Assembly: GCF_017591425.1 (NCBI RefSeq) | Contig: NW_024467083.1 | Location: 15,305,001 to 15,369,000, forward strand | Source: Ochotona curzoniae | Lineage: Eukaryota; Chordata; Mammalia; Lagomorpha; Ochotonidae | DNA: 64,000 nt | Direction of reading: 5' to 3' | Shown here: piece by piece, positions 1-11,029 of the stretch | Numbering within the stretch: position 1 is the stretch's first letter | Layout of the letters: the number at the start of each line of letters is the position of its first letter | The notes under the pieces: model-generated | Seen by the model: only the letters and a program-made list of their open reading frames with translations | Databases searched by the model: none | What the model was told of the DNA's origin: nothing | Made by a program: the position numbers and the translations under genes

Positions 1-318
1 GGTTGCTTAGTGATATCACAGTCTTTGAAACATTACTGAATGTATGTTATTCAAACAATTATTTGATGCTGGAATAAACTTATGTCATCTAAAGTATACA
101 CATAAAATTATGTATTATAGATAAAAATGTCTTTTACTGGTTCATATAGTTATCACAGTATAAAATATTTACTATTACACACTGTTAAACTAGCAGCAAG
201 CTCACACTTCTCACATCTACTGTGTCTCTTTCTCTCTTGATTGCTTCAAGAAGCATTCAATAATTTCACAAAATGATGAGATCACTAAGGGATATATTTG
301 TCAGAAGTAGATGAAGTG

Positions 319-454
319 GGATTGGTGCAGCACCGGCCGTTGCAGTCACTTGGGGAGTGAATCATCGGACAGGACAGAAGATCTTCCTCTCTGTCTCTCC
401 TCCTCTCTGTATATCTGACTTTGTAATAAAGAATAAATAAATCTTAAAAAAAAA
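319..454 (+). mobile_element. CSINE, 5'-truncated, with TSD
   Basis: This is the 3' part of a lagomorph C-type SINE, non-coding and L1-mobilised. It holds the CACTTGGGGAGTGAATCATC segment, the CT-rich stretch, a TATATCTGACTTTGTAATAAA tail motif split by small differences, and a poly(A) run. A perfect 16-bp TSD, AGAAGTAGATGAAGTG, lies at 303-318 and 455-470, so the 5' truncation happened at insertion. The 302 bases before it show no recognisable feature. Confidence 0.93.
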
Positions 455-470
455 AGAAGTAGATGAAGTG

Positions 471-1020
471 ATCTACTACTATGCAGCAAATGCTCAAGGC
501 AATCCAACTTCTATCCTTGTTAACATAAAATTTTACACTAGAGATCTTTGTCCTATCCCTCTGTAATCTGTTTTATCACCATTTCAACTTAACAAAAATT
601 ACTACAGACAAAAAATGTGAGAGAAATCACAACAGAGTAGGCCAGAAAGGATGAAATCCAAAAGGAGACATGGCATAAGTTTTGGGATTATACAACAAGA
701 TTTCGGAACTGGCAACTGTTAAAATTGTATGTTAAACCTCTTACTGATGATACATTTCACGTGCTACGTCATCATGAAAAAAATAGATAACTTGCAGGAG
801 GTTAGAGAAATGAAAATTTAAACTATAATCAAAAGTGAATAAAAAATATGAAAACAAGGTTGCTGTTGATGGTCTCAACAGACTCACGTGGCCATGGGAA
901 GAATTAACCTAAAGACAGATCAATAAATATCAACATTTCAACCTTCAATGCAAAGGAAAAAGAGACTTAGCAATAAATGGAGTTGATTACCTCAATAGAA
1001 GAAAAGAGTATGTGACAAAA
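471..1020. other. Unassigned AT-rich DNA
   Basis: I see no supported gene here. Parts from about 730 onward are A-rich and could be the upstream portion of the L1 fossil that follows, but I cannot align them with confidence. Confidence 0.4.
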
Positions 1021-1030
1021 TACAACATTC

Positions 1031-1090
1031 TATCTATCTATATCTGTATCTATGTCTATACTTATATATAAATATAGATACAGATAGATA
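1031..1090. repeat. Inverted TATC/GATA microsatellite
   Basis: A degenerate TATC array (1031-1053) is followed, after a short TA-rich spacer, by its near reverse complement, a GATA array (1074-1090). The arms could pair as a hairpin. It probably arose by slippage. Confidence 0.7.
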
Positions 1091-1760
1091 CATTCAATAT
1101 TGAGTATAGAAGCAACATAATTCAGCACAGTTCAGCCAATACATGATAAAACCACAGTCAGCACCATATTGAATGAGGAAAAGCTGAAAACAATCCATTA
1201 AGATTCAGAACTAGATAAGGATCTTTACTTTTACCATTACTGTTCAATATAGTTCAAGAATCTTTAGCAAGAACCATTAGACCAGGAAAATAACATGCAA
1301 ATGATAAAATTTAAAGAAATACAAATGCTAAAGCATGAATGCAAATTATCTCTATTTGCAGAAGACAATAGCCTACTCTTAGGAGAAACCAAAAGACTCC
1401 ACTATGAAATTATTGAAACTCATGATACAAAAATCTACAAAGAATAAATCAGTAGCATTCACATACACAAATAATACTGTGGCAAAGGAATAATTTATAA
1501 GATCTGTTCCATTCACAATAACCACAAAAGAAAAATCCAAATATTCAGGGATAAACATAAACAAGGGCATGAAAATATATATATTTTAAACCCTAGAGCA
1601 ACCGATTAAAACGCCTTTAGACTATTGATAAAAATAAAATTAACTCCTTAGAAGTTCAATTTTACAAAGAGAACAGAAAGAAAATAAGAAAATACAATGA
1701 ATAGGATACATATATAAGCAGAGCGATAGCAATTCAGACATACCAACAATCACTTTAAAT
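1091..1760 (+). pseudogene. L1 ORF2 reverse-transcriptase fossil
   Basis: This is a dead fragment of the LINE-1 ORF2 protein. The sense strand follows the conserved L1 order of an ...AEC-KLSLFA-D... reverse-transcriptase core, then the region for a plasmid-like K..A/F.YTNN segment, then a PFTI-like segment. The catalytic FADD box is decayed: TTTGCAGAAGACAAT near 1357 reads FAEDN. Stops and frameshifts run throughout. Both edges are approximate. Confidence 0.75.
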
Positions 1761-1855
1761 GTTCATGTACTGAATATATCATTTCAAAGAAAAAAAATTT
1801 AAATACTTAGCTATAAAGTGTCTTTATAAACAACCTTTAAATATAAATTCACTCA

Positions 1856-2036
1856 GGCTGGCATACTGGATTAATTCTCTGCTTGCACCAATTTGAGTCC
1901 CAGCTGCTCAACTTTTGATATAGCTCCCTCTAATATGCCTGAGAAAGCAGTAGGGATGGGCCACCTTCTTGGGCCCATGCCCCCACATGGGGGACCTAGG
2001 AGAAACTCCTGGAGATATTCTACTGGTATGTTAAAA
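1856..2036 (+). mobile_element. Old CSINE fragment
   Basis: A diverged CSINE body in sense orientation. It carries GAGTCCCAGCTGCTC, the GAGAAAGCAGTAG core and the CTTGGGCCCATGCCCCCACATG segment, and ends near CTCCTGGAG. It belongs to an older subfamily than the CATCGGACGG copies. No TSD was found. Confidence 0.75.
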
Positions 2037-2475
2037 AATGAAAAGGAAGGAAAAAGTTAATATCATGTTAGCACTAATTAGAAGAAAGTTCAAATAGCTG
2101 TAATAATTTCAGAAAATGGAAACGTCAGAAGAAAGAAAATCAACAGAAAAAATGAGTGATACTATGTGATGGTAAAATGATCACTCCCAAATTATACAAC
2201 CATCTTGACATATGTGTATCTAAAATGGAATAGTGAATATGATATAACCAGAAACAGAAACGATGCTTGGAAAAATTCAGCATCTCCATCATTAATTGAT
2301 AGATCAAGAAGACGGAACGGTATTGAGATAACAATTGAGCTGAAGACACTTTCAATATATTTTAGCATAATATCTACAACAGCAAACCGTACATCCCTTC
2401 AGTTTATATGAAGCACATGTTTTAAAACACCCAAATTGGTTGGAGGCCTTATTATGGAACTCCCAAACTGGATCC
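2037..2475. other. Unassigned, possibly repeat-derived
   Basis: No family was recognised. It could be the 5' part of the composite element that follows: AGAAAAAATGAGTGATA near 2147 resembles AAGAAAAAGAGTGATA near 6946, the far side of that element. This is a weak TSD candidate with a 1-2 base indel. Confidence 0.3.
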
Positions 2476-2990
2476 ACCCACCCAAAGTGAGAGAATCAAT
2501 CGCTGGTATCAGGGTGGTGGAAGAAAAAAGATATTTACTGTGAAGTGCAGAGCAAGGAGCAAAACAGCTATCGCTTAATTCCTGGGCTCTTCAAGAAGTT
2601 AGAAGTGAAGATTCTTATTCTTTAGAATTGGGGCTAAAAGGTACCTGATCAGCTCTTGCCCAAGTTTCTGGCTGCTTGGTAGGGCCTGTGGCCTTCCTGT
2701 GATTGGGAATTTATGATGGTCAGGTGAGCTTCAGTTGGTCTGGGAGTTCTATGCAGGTACAATTCCGAGACCTGGAGTTCCCCATCTAAATCACTCCAGA
2801 ACAATACCAGCCATTGAGGTTCTTATCTATTCAAGAAGCAAATGACTCCTTGAGTCTAGTGACTAGAAGTCTGTAAGGCCACCTGGATGGGTCCCATGAG
2901 CAGTGAATTTCTTTTGATAAAAGGCAGGCAAGGACACCTTGTGCTAATGGTGTTAGAAAGGAGAGTGGGTTCTGCTTTTATGTTATGGGG
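2476..2990 (+). repeat. LTR-like repeat, family not identified
   Basis: This segment is recognisably related to 43870-44230. Both contain, in order, AATC-CTG--ATCA-GGTGGT, GAAGAAA, AAGTGCAGAGCA, GCTTA-TTC and AAGTTTCTGG. The second copy shows that this is an interspersed repeat. An LTR is the most natural reading, but I saw no clear TG...CA ends. It may instead be the 5' module of the composite element downstream. Confidence 0.5.
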
Positions 2991-2999
2991 GTTTGGTTC

Positions 3000-5900
3000 A
3001 CATTCACCAATACAATTTGGGACATGAAATTCATCAAAGCTCCCCAGCTGTAGGCAATTGCCTAGGTTGTATTTTACCTAGGCAAGTGTTAACACTGCTG
3101 GGAACAAAGCAGCTAACAGCTGCTAGGAATCCTGGGCCTGATAATGCCAAGTTTGAGTTAATTATACCAGTGTGCCAGTATAGTTGCCTGATCTATTTTT
3201 TAAGTAAATATATGTGGAGGGGAGAGCAGGTGCCTGTACATTAGCAGACAGAACCTGGTGACCTGTAGGCGAGTGTGTGTGCACCCTGGATGAGTAGGCA
3301 TGACCCCGGGCTGGCACAGTACACTGCAGGAGGACCAGATCTGGAGACCTGCACACTAGCAGGCATGGGTTGCTGTGGCTTGTTCAGGAAGCAGGTCTGC
3401 ATGTCTGGAGATGTGTTGGGAGAGAGGACTGCTGAGGGAGAATATGACAGGTGGGGAGTAACTTTTGTGACACTTCTACCAATGAGGCTCCTACACTTGC
3501 AGGTAATCAAAGGGGAAGAGAAAGGGTGCTTTAGAGGACAAAAACTAGGGGACAGTCTGAGGCCAAACCAATATACCTACCCAAAGTGGGAGACCTAGCT
3601 GGGCTAGCTGGTATCAACCACCGCCTACCAGCACACACAAAAGCCATGGCAAGGGGCCCTGCCTGGCAGGGCTCAACCACAGTACTCACCAGTGAGTATT
3701 AGGGCAGAGTTGTGGACCATGTTCTGCTGGGCCATGGCACTAGTCAGTTCATGAGAGAACTGGATCTGGGAGCAGATTCTATGGGGAATCCTGGGATAAC
3801 CCCAATTGGACTGCAGTACCAGCTAGCTGGTTAGTTTGAGGGCTAGGGATGGTGATGGGCTGAGCTTGGCATAACCATGGAACTCACCAACACTCATAAC
3901 ACTGGGCAGGGCTGGCTAAGGCAATAGCATCTACAGGCATACCCAAGAATTTGGTGTGGGGCAGGCCAGGCCACAACATCCACCAGCACACAGACACTGG
4001 GGGCCACACTGTGCCAGGTAAGTGTCTAGTACCTGCTGACACATATGAGATCTGGGTCTGGGAGTAAGCCTGGTAGAAGAACTTGGGGAATTCCTCTGGT
4101 AGGCCATCATTCCTGAAGGTGAGCATATGAGTCAGGGCTGGGTGTTGGTCAGGCTTGGCAGGGCTGCTTCATTTGTCAGCAAGTGTATGGGTTGGCTCTG
4201 GTTGGGGAAGAGGGTAGAACAGACAGGGTCAGGCCAAACTATAACATGCACAGGAGCCAGAATGGGTTGTGGGCCATATGGGGTAGGCTATCACATCTAC
4301 CAGTTTGCATGCAATCCAGGAATGGAGGCAGGCTAGGCAGGACAAGGCTGCAGCAACAAGCACTAAGAGTTGAGACAGGGGTAAGGCTGACCCTGTCAGG
4401 TTACAGCATCAATGTCAAAGTCCAAGATGAGTAACGGATTTGGAGCAGGCTGTGTTGGAGCAAACACCAGCACATACAAGATCTGTGGCAGCAAGTGAGC
4501 CTGGTAAGGGAACTAAGGATATGCCCCTTCTGGGCTGCACTTCCCACTAGTGAGCATGAGAGCCAGAATGGGGGCAGTGAACTGGGCTGGACATAACTGT
4601 AGCATCCTTCAGCATGGGTGTGGATTGGGTCTGGGATATGCCAGAATGGACTAGGCTCTAGTACTCATTGGTGCTCGCAAGACACAGAGTGGGTATAGGA
4701 TAGGCTGGGCTACATCTGAGCACCTCCTGAGCCATGGGTCTAGTGTTGTCCAGGTGGTACTGGGCTGTAGCACCCAAAAGAGTTGGAATGGGTTAGGGCA
4801 TGTCAGGCAAGGTTGCTGTTCATCCTGGGACATGAGATGGGCTGAGACAGGCTAAGTCAAGCATCCAGCAGTGTGAGCAAGATCTGTGACTGGGACAAGA
4901 TCTATGATGCAGTCCCTGCAGGTGAGCAAAAGAATCAAGACTGGGAGCGGACCAGACCAAGCCTGGTTACAGTACCCGCTGGCATATGTGTGGGTCAGGT
5001 TTGGGAACAGGCTAGGCTGAGTGAGTTCACAGCACCCACTAGCAAATGTGAGAACCAGGACAGAGTATAGGACAGGTCAGGTTGGGCCACAACACCAGCC
5101 AGCTTGCATTAGGACCTGTACTGAGACAGGTTTGACTAGGGTAGGCTACAGCACCTGCCAACATGAGCTGAACCTGAGGGCAGCTGCAGCACCCACTGGT
5201 AAATGCTGAAGTGAGTAAGCTGTACTAGTCTGAGCCACAGTTCCCACCAGCACACGTAAGATCCAGGATGGGAGGTCAAGACTAGTAGGGGGGCTATGGA
5301 GGTTCCTCTACTGGCCATTGCTCCTGATGGTGAGTGTGAGAACTGGAACTGGAGGGTAGACGAGGACAAGCCAGGCTGCAGAATCTGCTGGCAAATGCTG
5401 AGGTAAGGTGAGCCATGCTAGTCTAGGCCACAGCTCCCACCAGCATAGGTAAGATGCACGATAGGGGTAAGCCCAGTAGGGTAGCTGCATGGGTTCTCCT
5501 GCTGTACCACTGCTCCCAATGGTCAGCATGAGATCTGGGACTGTGGGCAGACCAGCCTGGTAGGAGTAAAAAGCCTGTTGGCCTGCATGTGAGCTAGTTT
5601 ACAGGGAGCCAGTCTGGGCTATCCAATTATATCCACTGGTGCATGCTTGAGCCAGAGTAAGTGCAAGCTGATTGGGTTTTGCTGCAGCACCAGTTAGCAG
5701 GTGCTGGCACTAGATGAAAGTACTGTCAGGCCAAATCATAGAACCATCTAGAAAGTGCAAGATCCTACGATGTGAGTGGGCCTAGTAGGAAAATTGTAGG
5801 TACCTCTCTGCTGAGCTGCAGCTCCCTCTGAGAATCAGGGTTTGGGGCAAGCCTGACTGGAAAGGCGGTTGCACCTGCCAGTATGAGTGTGGGCTAGACA

Positions 5901-6945
5901 ATGGGATTGGTTGGACTGAACTAGGTTCCATCACCCATTGATGTATACAAGAGCCAAGTGAGATGCTGGAAAGACCTGATCGCTCTGCTTCACAAACTGG
6001 CATGTACAAGAACTGAGGCTGGGGACAGGCCTTGTGGGGGTTATTGGGGGTTGCTCTGACCTGACTTCCTGCAGGTGTGTGTGACGGCAGAGTGTGTCGT
6101 TGACAGTGTTGGGCTGGACTGTAGGATCCACTAGTTTTCGCATGAGATGGGGCTGGAGACAGAAATCACCAGGTAACTTCATCTACAGTTTGTATGTAGG
6201 CTGATGTGGGTGATAGACTAAGCCAGACACCACACTGGCTAGCACATACAGGAGTCAGGTCTAGAGTCACCTCTGGTGAGGTTTCTTTGGGGATCCTTCA
6301 CCTTCCCCACTCCCATCCCCCACCCACAACGGGATCATTGGAATCTCAACTCCAACCACAATGAAAATCACAGGATAGTGAAGTAATGTGTCAGAATTGC
6401 ATCTCCCTGGTTGCTGAGGCCTATGCAGTGGATGCCATGCCCAGACGCTCATGGAAGACATGACAACCAGTTCACTGAAGCCTGGAGAAGACATCTAGTA
6501 CCATGGGTACAACGAATTGGAAAGCTCTCCCAGCCAAGCTTTGACAGCAAGTATTTAGGCCAATAGAGACTCTTGAAGTGAACTATGTTGGCAAATAAAC
6601 CTTGGAAGGCTTTCATCAACCTTGGAAAAACAAAATCAGTAGCATCTCAGAACTATCAAAACCACTTAAGCAATACTCTCAGTTTGTACTCTACATCGGA
6701 GACCCTGGGATGACATCAGTTGCCAGTCCCCCATCCCCAGGTACTGATGTAGTTGGGCTGCTGGAGTAGTGCTCTCCCCTTCTCTTCCCACTTTCCCCAG
6801 ATGCAGGAAGAAACAAAGAAGACTGGAGGCAGTTGTTTCATCTACTTTTCCCTATTCCTTGACCCTCCCCAACCTAACTGATGATCCAAATGAGCATGCA
6901 TCCCTCTCAAATATGTAAAAATACCAAATGAATTATCATTTTGAA
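3000..6945 (+). mobile_element. ORF-less composite retroelement with ~60-bp VNTR-like body, copy 1
   Basis: This GC-richer block has no gene but a clear internal rhythm. A short motif of the form CAGCACCCACTGGCA, followed by a purine-rich GAG..CTGGG..GGGCAGG stretch, recurs about every 55-70 bp from roughly 3600 to 6250. A unique 3' module of about 700 bp follows, ending in an A-rich tail near 6945. The element at 48025-51342 is homologous in the same order: GGTGATGGGCTGAGCT at 3852 and near 48675, the TCAGGTCTGG/AG block before the 3' module, the CAAAACCACTT/CCAAACCACTTGAGC block, and TTGACCC near the tail. Many short ATG frames exist but none is conserved between the copies. Alternatives are tandem L1 5'UTR monomers on an ORF-deleted L1, or an ERV internal region. 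Confidence 0.65.
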
Positions 6946-6999
6946 AAAAGAAAAAGAGTGATAGATAAAATAAATACAAGATTTTGTGAACCAGAAAAA

Positions 7000-7675
7000 A
7001 TTAAAAATAATTTTTAAAATGTATTAAAGCTGAAACAAAAGATATTTATACTCAGATCATAAGTGAATGAAGACAGAAGTCAATAACAAAAAGATAACTA
7101 TAAAATTCCCAAACATTTGAAAATGAATGTATAGCTGTAATTGATGTATAGATCAAAGAAGGCTTTTTGATAGCAATAACAATTATTTTTAATTAACCAT
7201 GAAAATAAAATTTATGAACTTCGGAGAGCCAATGAAGCAGGGCTCAGAGGGCAAATTTAAAGCATTATGTGCATTGACAAGGGAAGAAACAGATCTAAAA
7301 GAAATAACTTAAGCTTCCATCCAAGAAAGGCAATGAAAGAACAAGTTGAACTTCAAGCAAATAAAATGAATAAACTTTAAAACAGAAATCAACAAAATGA
7401 AAATAGAAAATTTACAGGTAAAATCAACAAAACCAAAAGTTTATTCCTAGAAAACATCAATAAATTTAACTTATACCCAGATTTTTTAAATGGCTATACA
7501 AAACACATGAATTATCTATATAAAAATTAAGGAGTAGTCATTACTACTGATTCCATTATGTTATGAGAATAATGTATAATTCTAATAAACTTAGGTCTAT
7601 AAATGGTGAAATAATCAATTCTTCAAAAATTCATTTCAAAAACATATACAAGGAAAGATAACATAAACTATATCT
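7000..7675 (+). pseudogene. L1 ORF2 fossil, upstream part
   Basis: A-rich sense sequence follows the L1 ORF2 segment between the endonuclease and reverse transcriptase. It includes a GAAATCAACAAAATGAAAAT stretch and an AAAATCAACAAAACCAAAAG stretch, the classic EINEIEN..KINETKS region. It is riddled with stops. It appears to resume at about 9961, after about 2.3 kb of foreign DNA. Confidence 0.7.
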
Positions 7676-7985
7676 TTTTTTTGAAACCTACATATAATTT
7701 ATTCATAAATTTTTTAAAGATTCATCTATTTACTTCAAAGAGATATATTTAGAGAGAAGTCCTTCCCCAGTGGCCAGATTTGGGCCAGGAGGAAGCCAGA
7801 AGCCAGAAGCTTCATTTGGTCTCTCATGTGAGTGCAGAGGATCAAGGACCTGGGCCATTCTCCACTGCTTTCCCAGGTACATTAACCGGGAGCTGGGTTA
7901 GAGCAATTGAAACACAAACAACATCCATACGGGATACCATTGTTGCAGGTGGTAGCTTTACCCACATGCCACAAGGCTGACTTCA
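7676..7985 (-). mobile_element. Old CSINE, antisense
   Basis: The plus strand shows the T-run, a degenerate AAAGATTCATCTATTTA segment, CAGAAGCCAGAAGCTTCATTTGGTC split by changes, CACTGCTTTCCCAGG, GGGAGCTGGGTTAG and a diverged B-box region. It is an old copy inserted into the surrounding L1. Confidence 0.7.
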
Positions 7986-8079
7986 GTATGATTTGCAGAT
8001 CCCTTAGGTGAATGGATAGATATTTTTGAAATTATTTCCCACAAACTTTTTGAAGTATTTTCATGCAATGACATATCAG

Positions 8080-8774
8080 CACCTAAGAGAACAGGCACAG
8101 TGGGGTGGACCGATACACTTAGAGCAGCTCCAGGACAGGAAATCAGCAGACAACACCCGGCTAGCCATAAGCACTCTACGATTCACCTCCTGAGAAACCT
8201 GCAGGACAGGCCAATGCACAGAGCAAAGCAGAGGGGACGGCGGGGAGAGAGACCACAGAGTCCCCAGCCAGCGCTGCTGGTTGTCTTTTGAAGGAGCCAG
8301 ACCGGGAAATCACACCACACCATCAATATACTAAATGCCATCAACTGTGACCTTTTAAAGTGCAAATGTCACCTCAGAAAACAAAAATATAGCTTATAAA
8401 GCACACTGAAAAGCCTTAGCACATCCCAGAAAGGAAGCAGCCTCCAAAAGTCTACATATGACAGGACACGCTTTAACAACAAAAGCAAATAAACATCACA
8501 AGCCCTGCGCTTCAGGATGGGGATTCTGAAGGGGGTGCAGAAAACCCACGCCGAGCTCTGCGAGGACACCACATCCATGGCTCAACTTTCTTCTGAATTC
8601 TGTGTGTAGGGCTCAGCCCACCCTGCACGCCACGGTAGCCCCTCTCCTAACTGCAAGCCTGGAGAGCCACCCGGCCATAAGGCTATCAGGGTGCTCCAGG
8701 TCAGGGGAGCCTGTCTAAAGAGAAGCCTCCAGAACACCCGGAAGTCAGCAGAGACGCACAGAGCCCCAGGTGTG
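8080..8774. other. GC-rich unique DNA left of the minisatellite
   Basis: A stretch of about 700 bp that is markedly richer in GC and CpG than its neighbours. No repeat family or gene was recognised. Frames here have no recognisable domain. Together with 9536-9960 it forms a foreign-looking block inside an L1 fossil. Confidence 0.5.
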
Positions 8775-9535
8775 CAGGCTCAGCCCCTGGCCCTGAGGGG
8801 ACGCGCCACCTCACCCCCAGCCCTGAGGGGACAGGTCACCTCACCCCCAGCCCTGAGGGCACAGGTCACCTCACCCCCCAAAACCCCGCACTGAGGAGAC
8901 CTGCCACCCCCAGCCCTGAGGGGACAAGTCTCCTCACCCCCTGGTCCTGAGGTGACCTGCCACCCCTGGTCCTGAGGGGACCTGCCACCCCCGGCCCTGA
9001 GGGGACGTGTCACCCCCTGGTCCTTGAGGGGACAGGTCACCTCACCCCCAGCCCTGAGGGCACAGGTCACCTCACCCCCCAAAACCCCGCACTGAGGAGA
9101 CCTGCCACCGCCGGCCCTGAGGGGACAAGTCTCCTCACCCCCTGGTCCTAAAGGGACAGGTCACCTCACCCCCGGCCCTGAGGGGACACGTCACCCCCTG
9201 GTCCTGAGGTGACCTGCCACCCCTGGTCCTGAGGGGACCTGCCACCCCTGGCCCTGAGGGGACGCGCCACCTCACCCGCAAACCCCGCACTGAGGAGACC
9301 TGCCACCCCACCGGCCCTGAGGAGACATGTCACCCCCTGGTCCTGAGGGGACAAGTCTCCTCACCCCCTGGCCCTGAGGGGACGTGTCACCTCACCCCCT
9401 GGTCCTGAGGTGACCTGCCACCCCTGGCCCTGAGGGGACGCGCCACCCCTGGCCCTGAGGTGACCTGCCACTCCCTGGTCCTGAGGGGACGTGTTACCTC
9501 ACCCCACCCCCGGCCCTGAGGTGACCTGCCACACA
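8775..9535. repeat. GC-rich minisatellite (VNTR) with higher-order period
   Basis: About 23 tandem units of 25-33 bp, each starting CCTGAGGGGAC or CCTGAGGTGAC, followed by a CACC-rich half. A distinctive segment, AAACCCCGCACTGAGG, recurs at about 8880, 9081 and 9280, which gives a higher-order period of about 200 bp. The long proline/alanine/glycine-rich reading frames on both strands come from this repetition and are not genes. The clean units suggest recent homogenisation and likely length polymorphism. Confidence 0.95.
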
Positions 9536-9960
9536 CTCGGCCATTGTGGACGCTGCCCGCCCGGCTACACCTCCCGTCAGGACATAATGGCTCACCCCAG
9601 GTTTCAGGAGTCTCCCAACTTCCCCCACACTCACCAGGCTGGGTGTCCACAGGCGCCCCACACAGCAGGCCCGAGGGAGGCTCGATCCTGGACGGAGGGC
9701 CCTAGCCGGCAGCCCACACTCCCGGCGGCCTGGGCCGGCCCTCTCACGCCCAGACCAGCACGCTCAGGGCACCGCACGCAGCTCTGCTCTCACGTCCACC
9801 CACCAGGCCCTGTCCTCGGGGCCACGCGGAAACGCAGGCAGCTTCTGACGCAGCCGACGCCTTCACACGTGACACACGGGGCCCAGCGCGCCCTCTGCTG
9901 ACGCCGCGCCGCCACCACACGCACAACGCCTCTCCACAAAGACCTGAAGCCCGGTCGCCT
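9536..9960. other. GC-rich unique DNA right of the minisatellite
   Basis: CpG-rich sequence with no recognised gene. It ends abruptly at the junction with AT-rich L1 sequence near 9960. Confidence 0.5.
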
Positions 9961-10400
9961 GCCAAATTATACCATATCTTAAGTTGAAAATAATACCATC
10001 CTCCCAAATAAACACCAGACCAAGTGGATTTCACTGGTAAACTCTACCAAATTGTAAGGATGAAATAATACAACTCGATTTCTGTGAAGTTTGCTAAACC
10101 ACATTAAGTAAAGGAAAACTACCAATAATATATCAAAAAGAACTAGAACTATGACAAATGTACCTGGTGTGCAAACCCATTTGAACATGAAAATTTCGAT
10201 GATAAAAATTTTCCATATTTATCTTAAAAATGATGAGAATATCCTTTGATGTATCAATATATGACAATCAATTATTACTAAATCTATTACAATATTAGAA
10301 AGAGGCAAATTATTCAAATTGACAAACAATATCTACAAAAGCTTACAGAGCACAGCATACTTAAATGAGAAAATAGAATGTGTGACAAAATCAGGAACAC
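9961..10400 (+). pseudogene. L1 ORF2 fossil, continuation
   Basis: It resumes the 7000-7675 L1. The block CCAGACCAAGTGGATTTCAC, followed by TGGTAAACTCTACCAA, matches the conserved L1 ORF2 phrase GPDGF..EFYQ in decayed form. Downstream it follows the reverse-transcriptase region, including a degraded SIDAEKAFD region, and ends in noise near 10400. Confidence 0.7.
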
Positions 10401-10439
10401 AGCAGAAATGCTTCCTGTCACCTGGTATCTTAGGAAGGT

Positions 10440-10600
10440 ACTGGAAGGCCTGTTTCTCAGAAGGGGAGAAGAAGTGAGATGGGGAAAAACTGGCAGGGGA
10501 AGAGAGGAGAGGAGAGAGGAGAAGAGGGGAGGTGATGGGAATGGGAGGGGAGAAGAGAAACAGGGCAGGGAGGGGAGGGAAGGGAAAAAGAAAAAGGCAT
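10440..10600 (+). repeat. Purine-rich (GGA/GA)n tract
   Basis: About 150 bp almost entirely of G and A on the plus strand. It is a low-complexity homopurine tract capable of triplex formation. Reading frames on both strands here are artefacts of composition. Confidence 0.85.
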
Positions 10601-10633
10601 ACATAATTAGAGCAATAAAAAGATAAAAGTCTT

Positions 10634-10970
10634 GGGCCCGGCGCGGTGGGTGGCACAAGTGGTTAAAGGTCCTCACCTTGCACCCCCCGGGATCCCATAT
10701 GGGCACTGGTTCTATCCCAGCAGCCCCGCTTCCCTTCCAGCTCCCTGCCTGTGGCCCAGGAAGGCAGTCGAGGACAGCCCAAAGCTTTGGGACCCTGCAC
10801 CTGCTTGGGAGACCCGGAAGAGGCTCCTGGCTTCGGATCAGCATAGCATTGGCCGTTGCGCTCACTTGGGGAGTGAATCATCGGATGGAAGATCTTCCTC
10901 TCTGTCTCTCCTCTCTGTATATCCGCCTTTCCAATAAAAAAAAATAATAATAATAAATCTTTAAAAAAAA
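10634..10970 (+). mobile_element. Young full-length CSINE
   Basis: A complete copy from GGGCCCGGCGCGGTGG to an A-rich tail containing CCAATAAAAAAAAATAATAA. The imperfect TSD is AAGATAAAAGTCTT (10620-10633) versus AAGATAAAAAGTCTT (10971-10985). It is close in sequence to 11274-11612 and 24572-24911, so it belongs to a young subfamily. The overlapping frames that read like proteins are SINE shadows. Confidence 0.96.
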
Positions 10971-11029
10971 AAGATAAAAAGTCTTTTAATGACTAGTTCA
11001 GGAAATGGGATTATGGAATTAAAAAAAAA

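Noticed and set aside
3000..6945. CRISPR-like or satellite array
   Set aside because: The units are degenerate, contiguous and not spacer-separated. The genome is mammalian, and copy 2 has a TSD and tail like a retroelement.
8780..9650. Long minus-strand frames of 60-100 codons rich in GGEVTCPLRAG-like repeats
   Set aside because: They are translations of the minisatellite. Units of 25-33 bp keep the frame by chance only in places, and there is no start context or domain.
9491..9901. 136-codon plus-strand frame in GC-rich DNA
   Set aside because: It is Pro/Arg/His-rich, overlaps the minisatellite edge, and has no recognisable domain or splice structure.
10314..10865. 183-codon minus-strand frame, the longest in the window
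   Set aside because: It runs through the homopurine tract and the antisense of a young CSINE. Composition explains its length.
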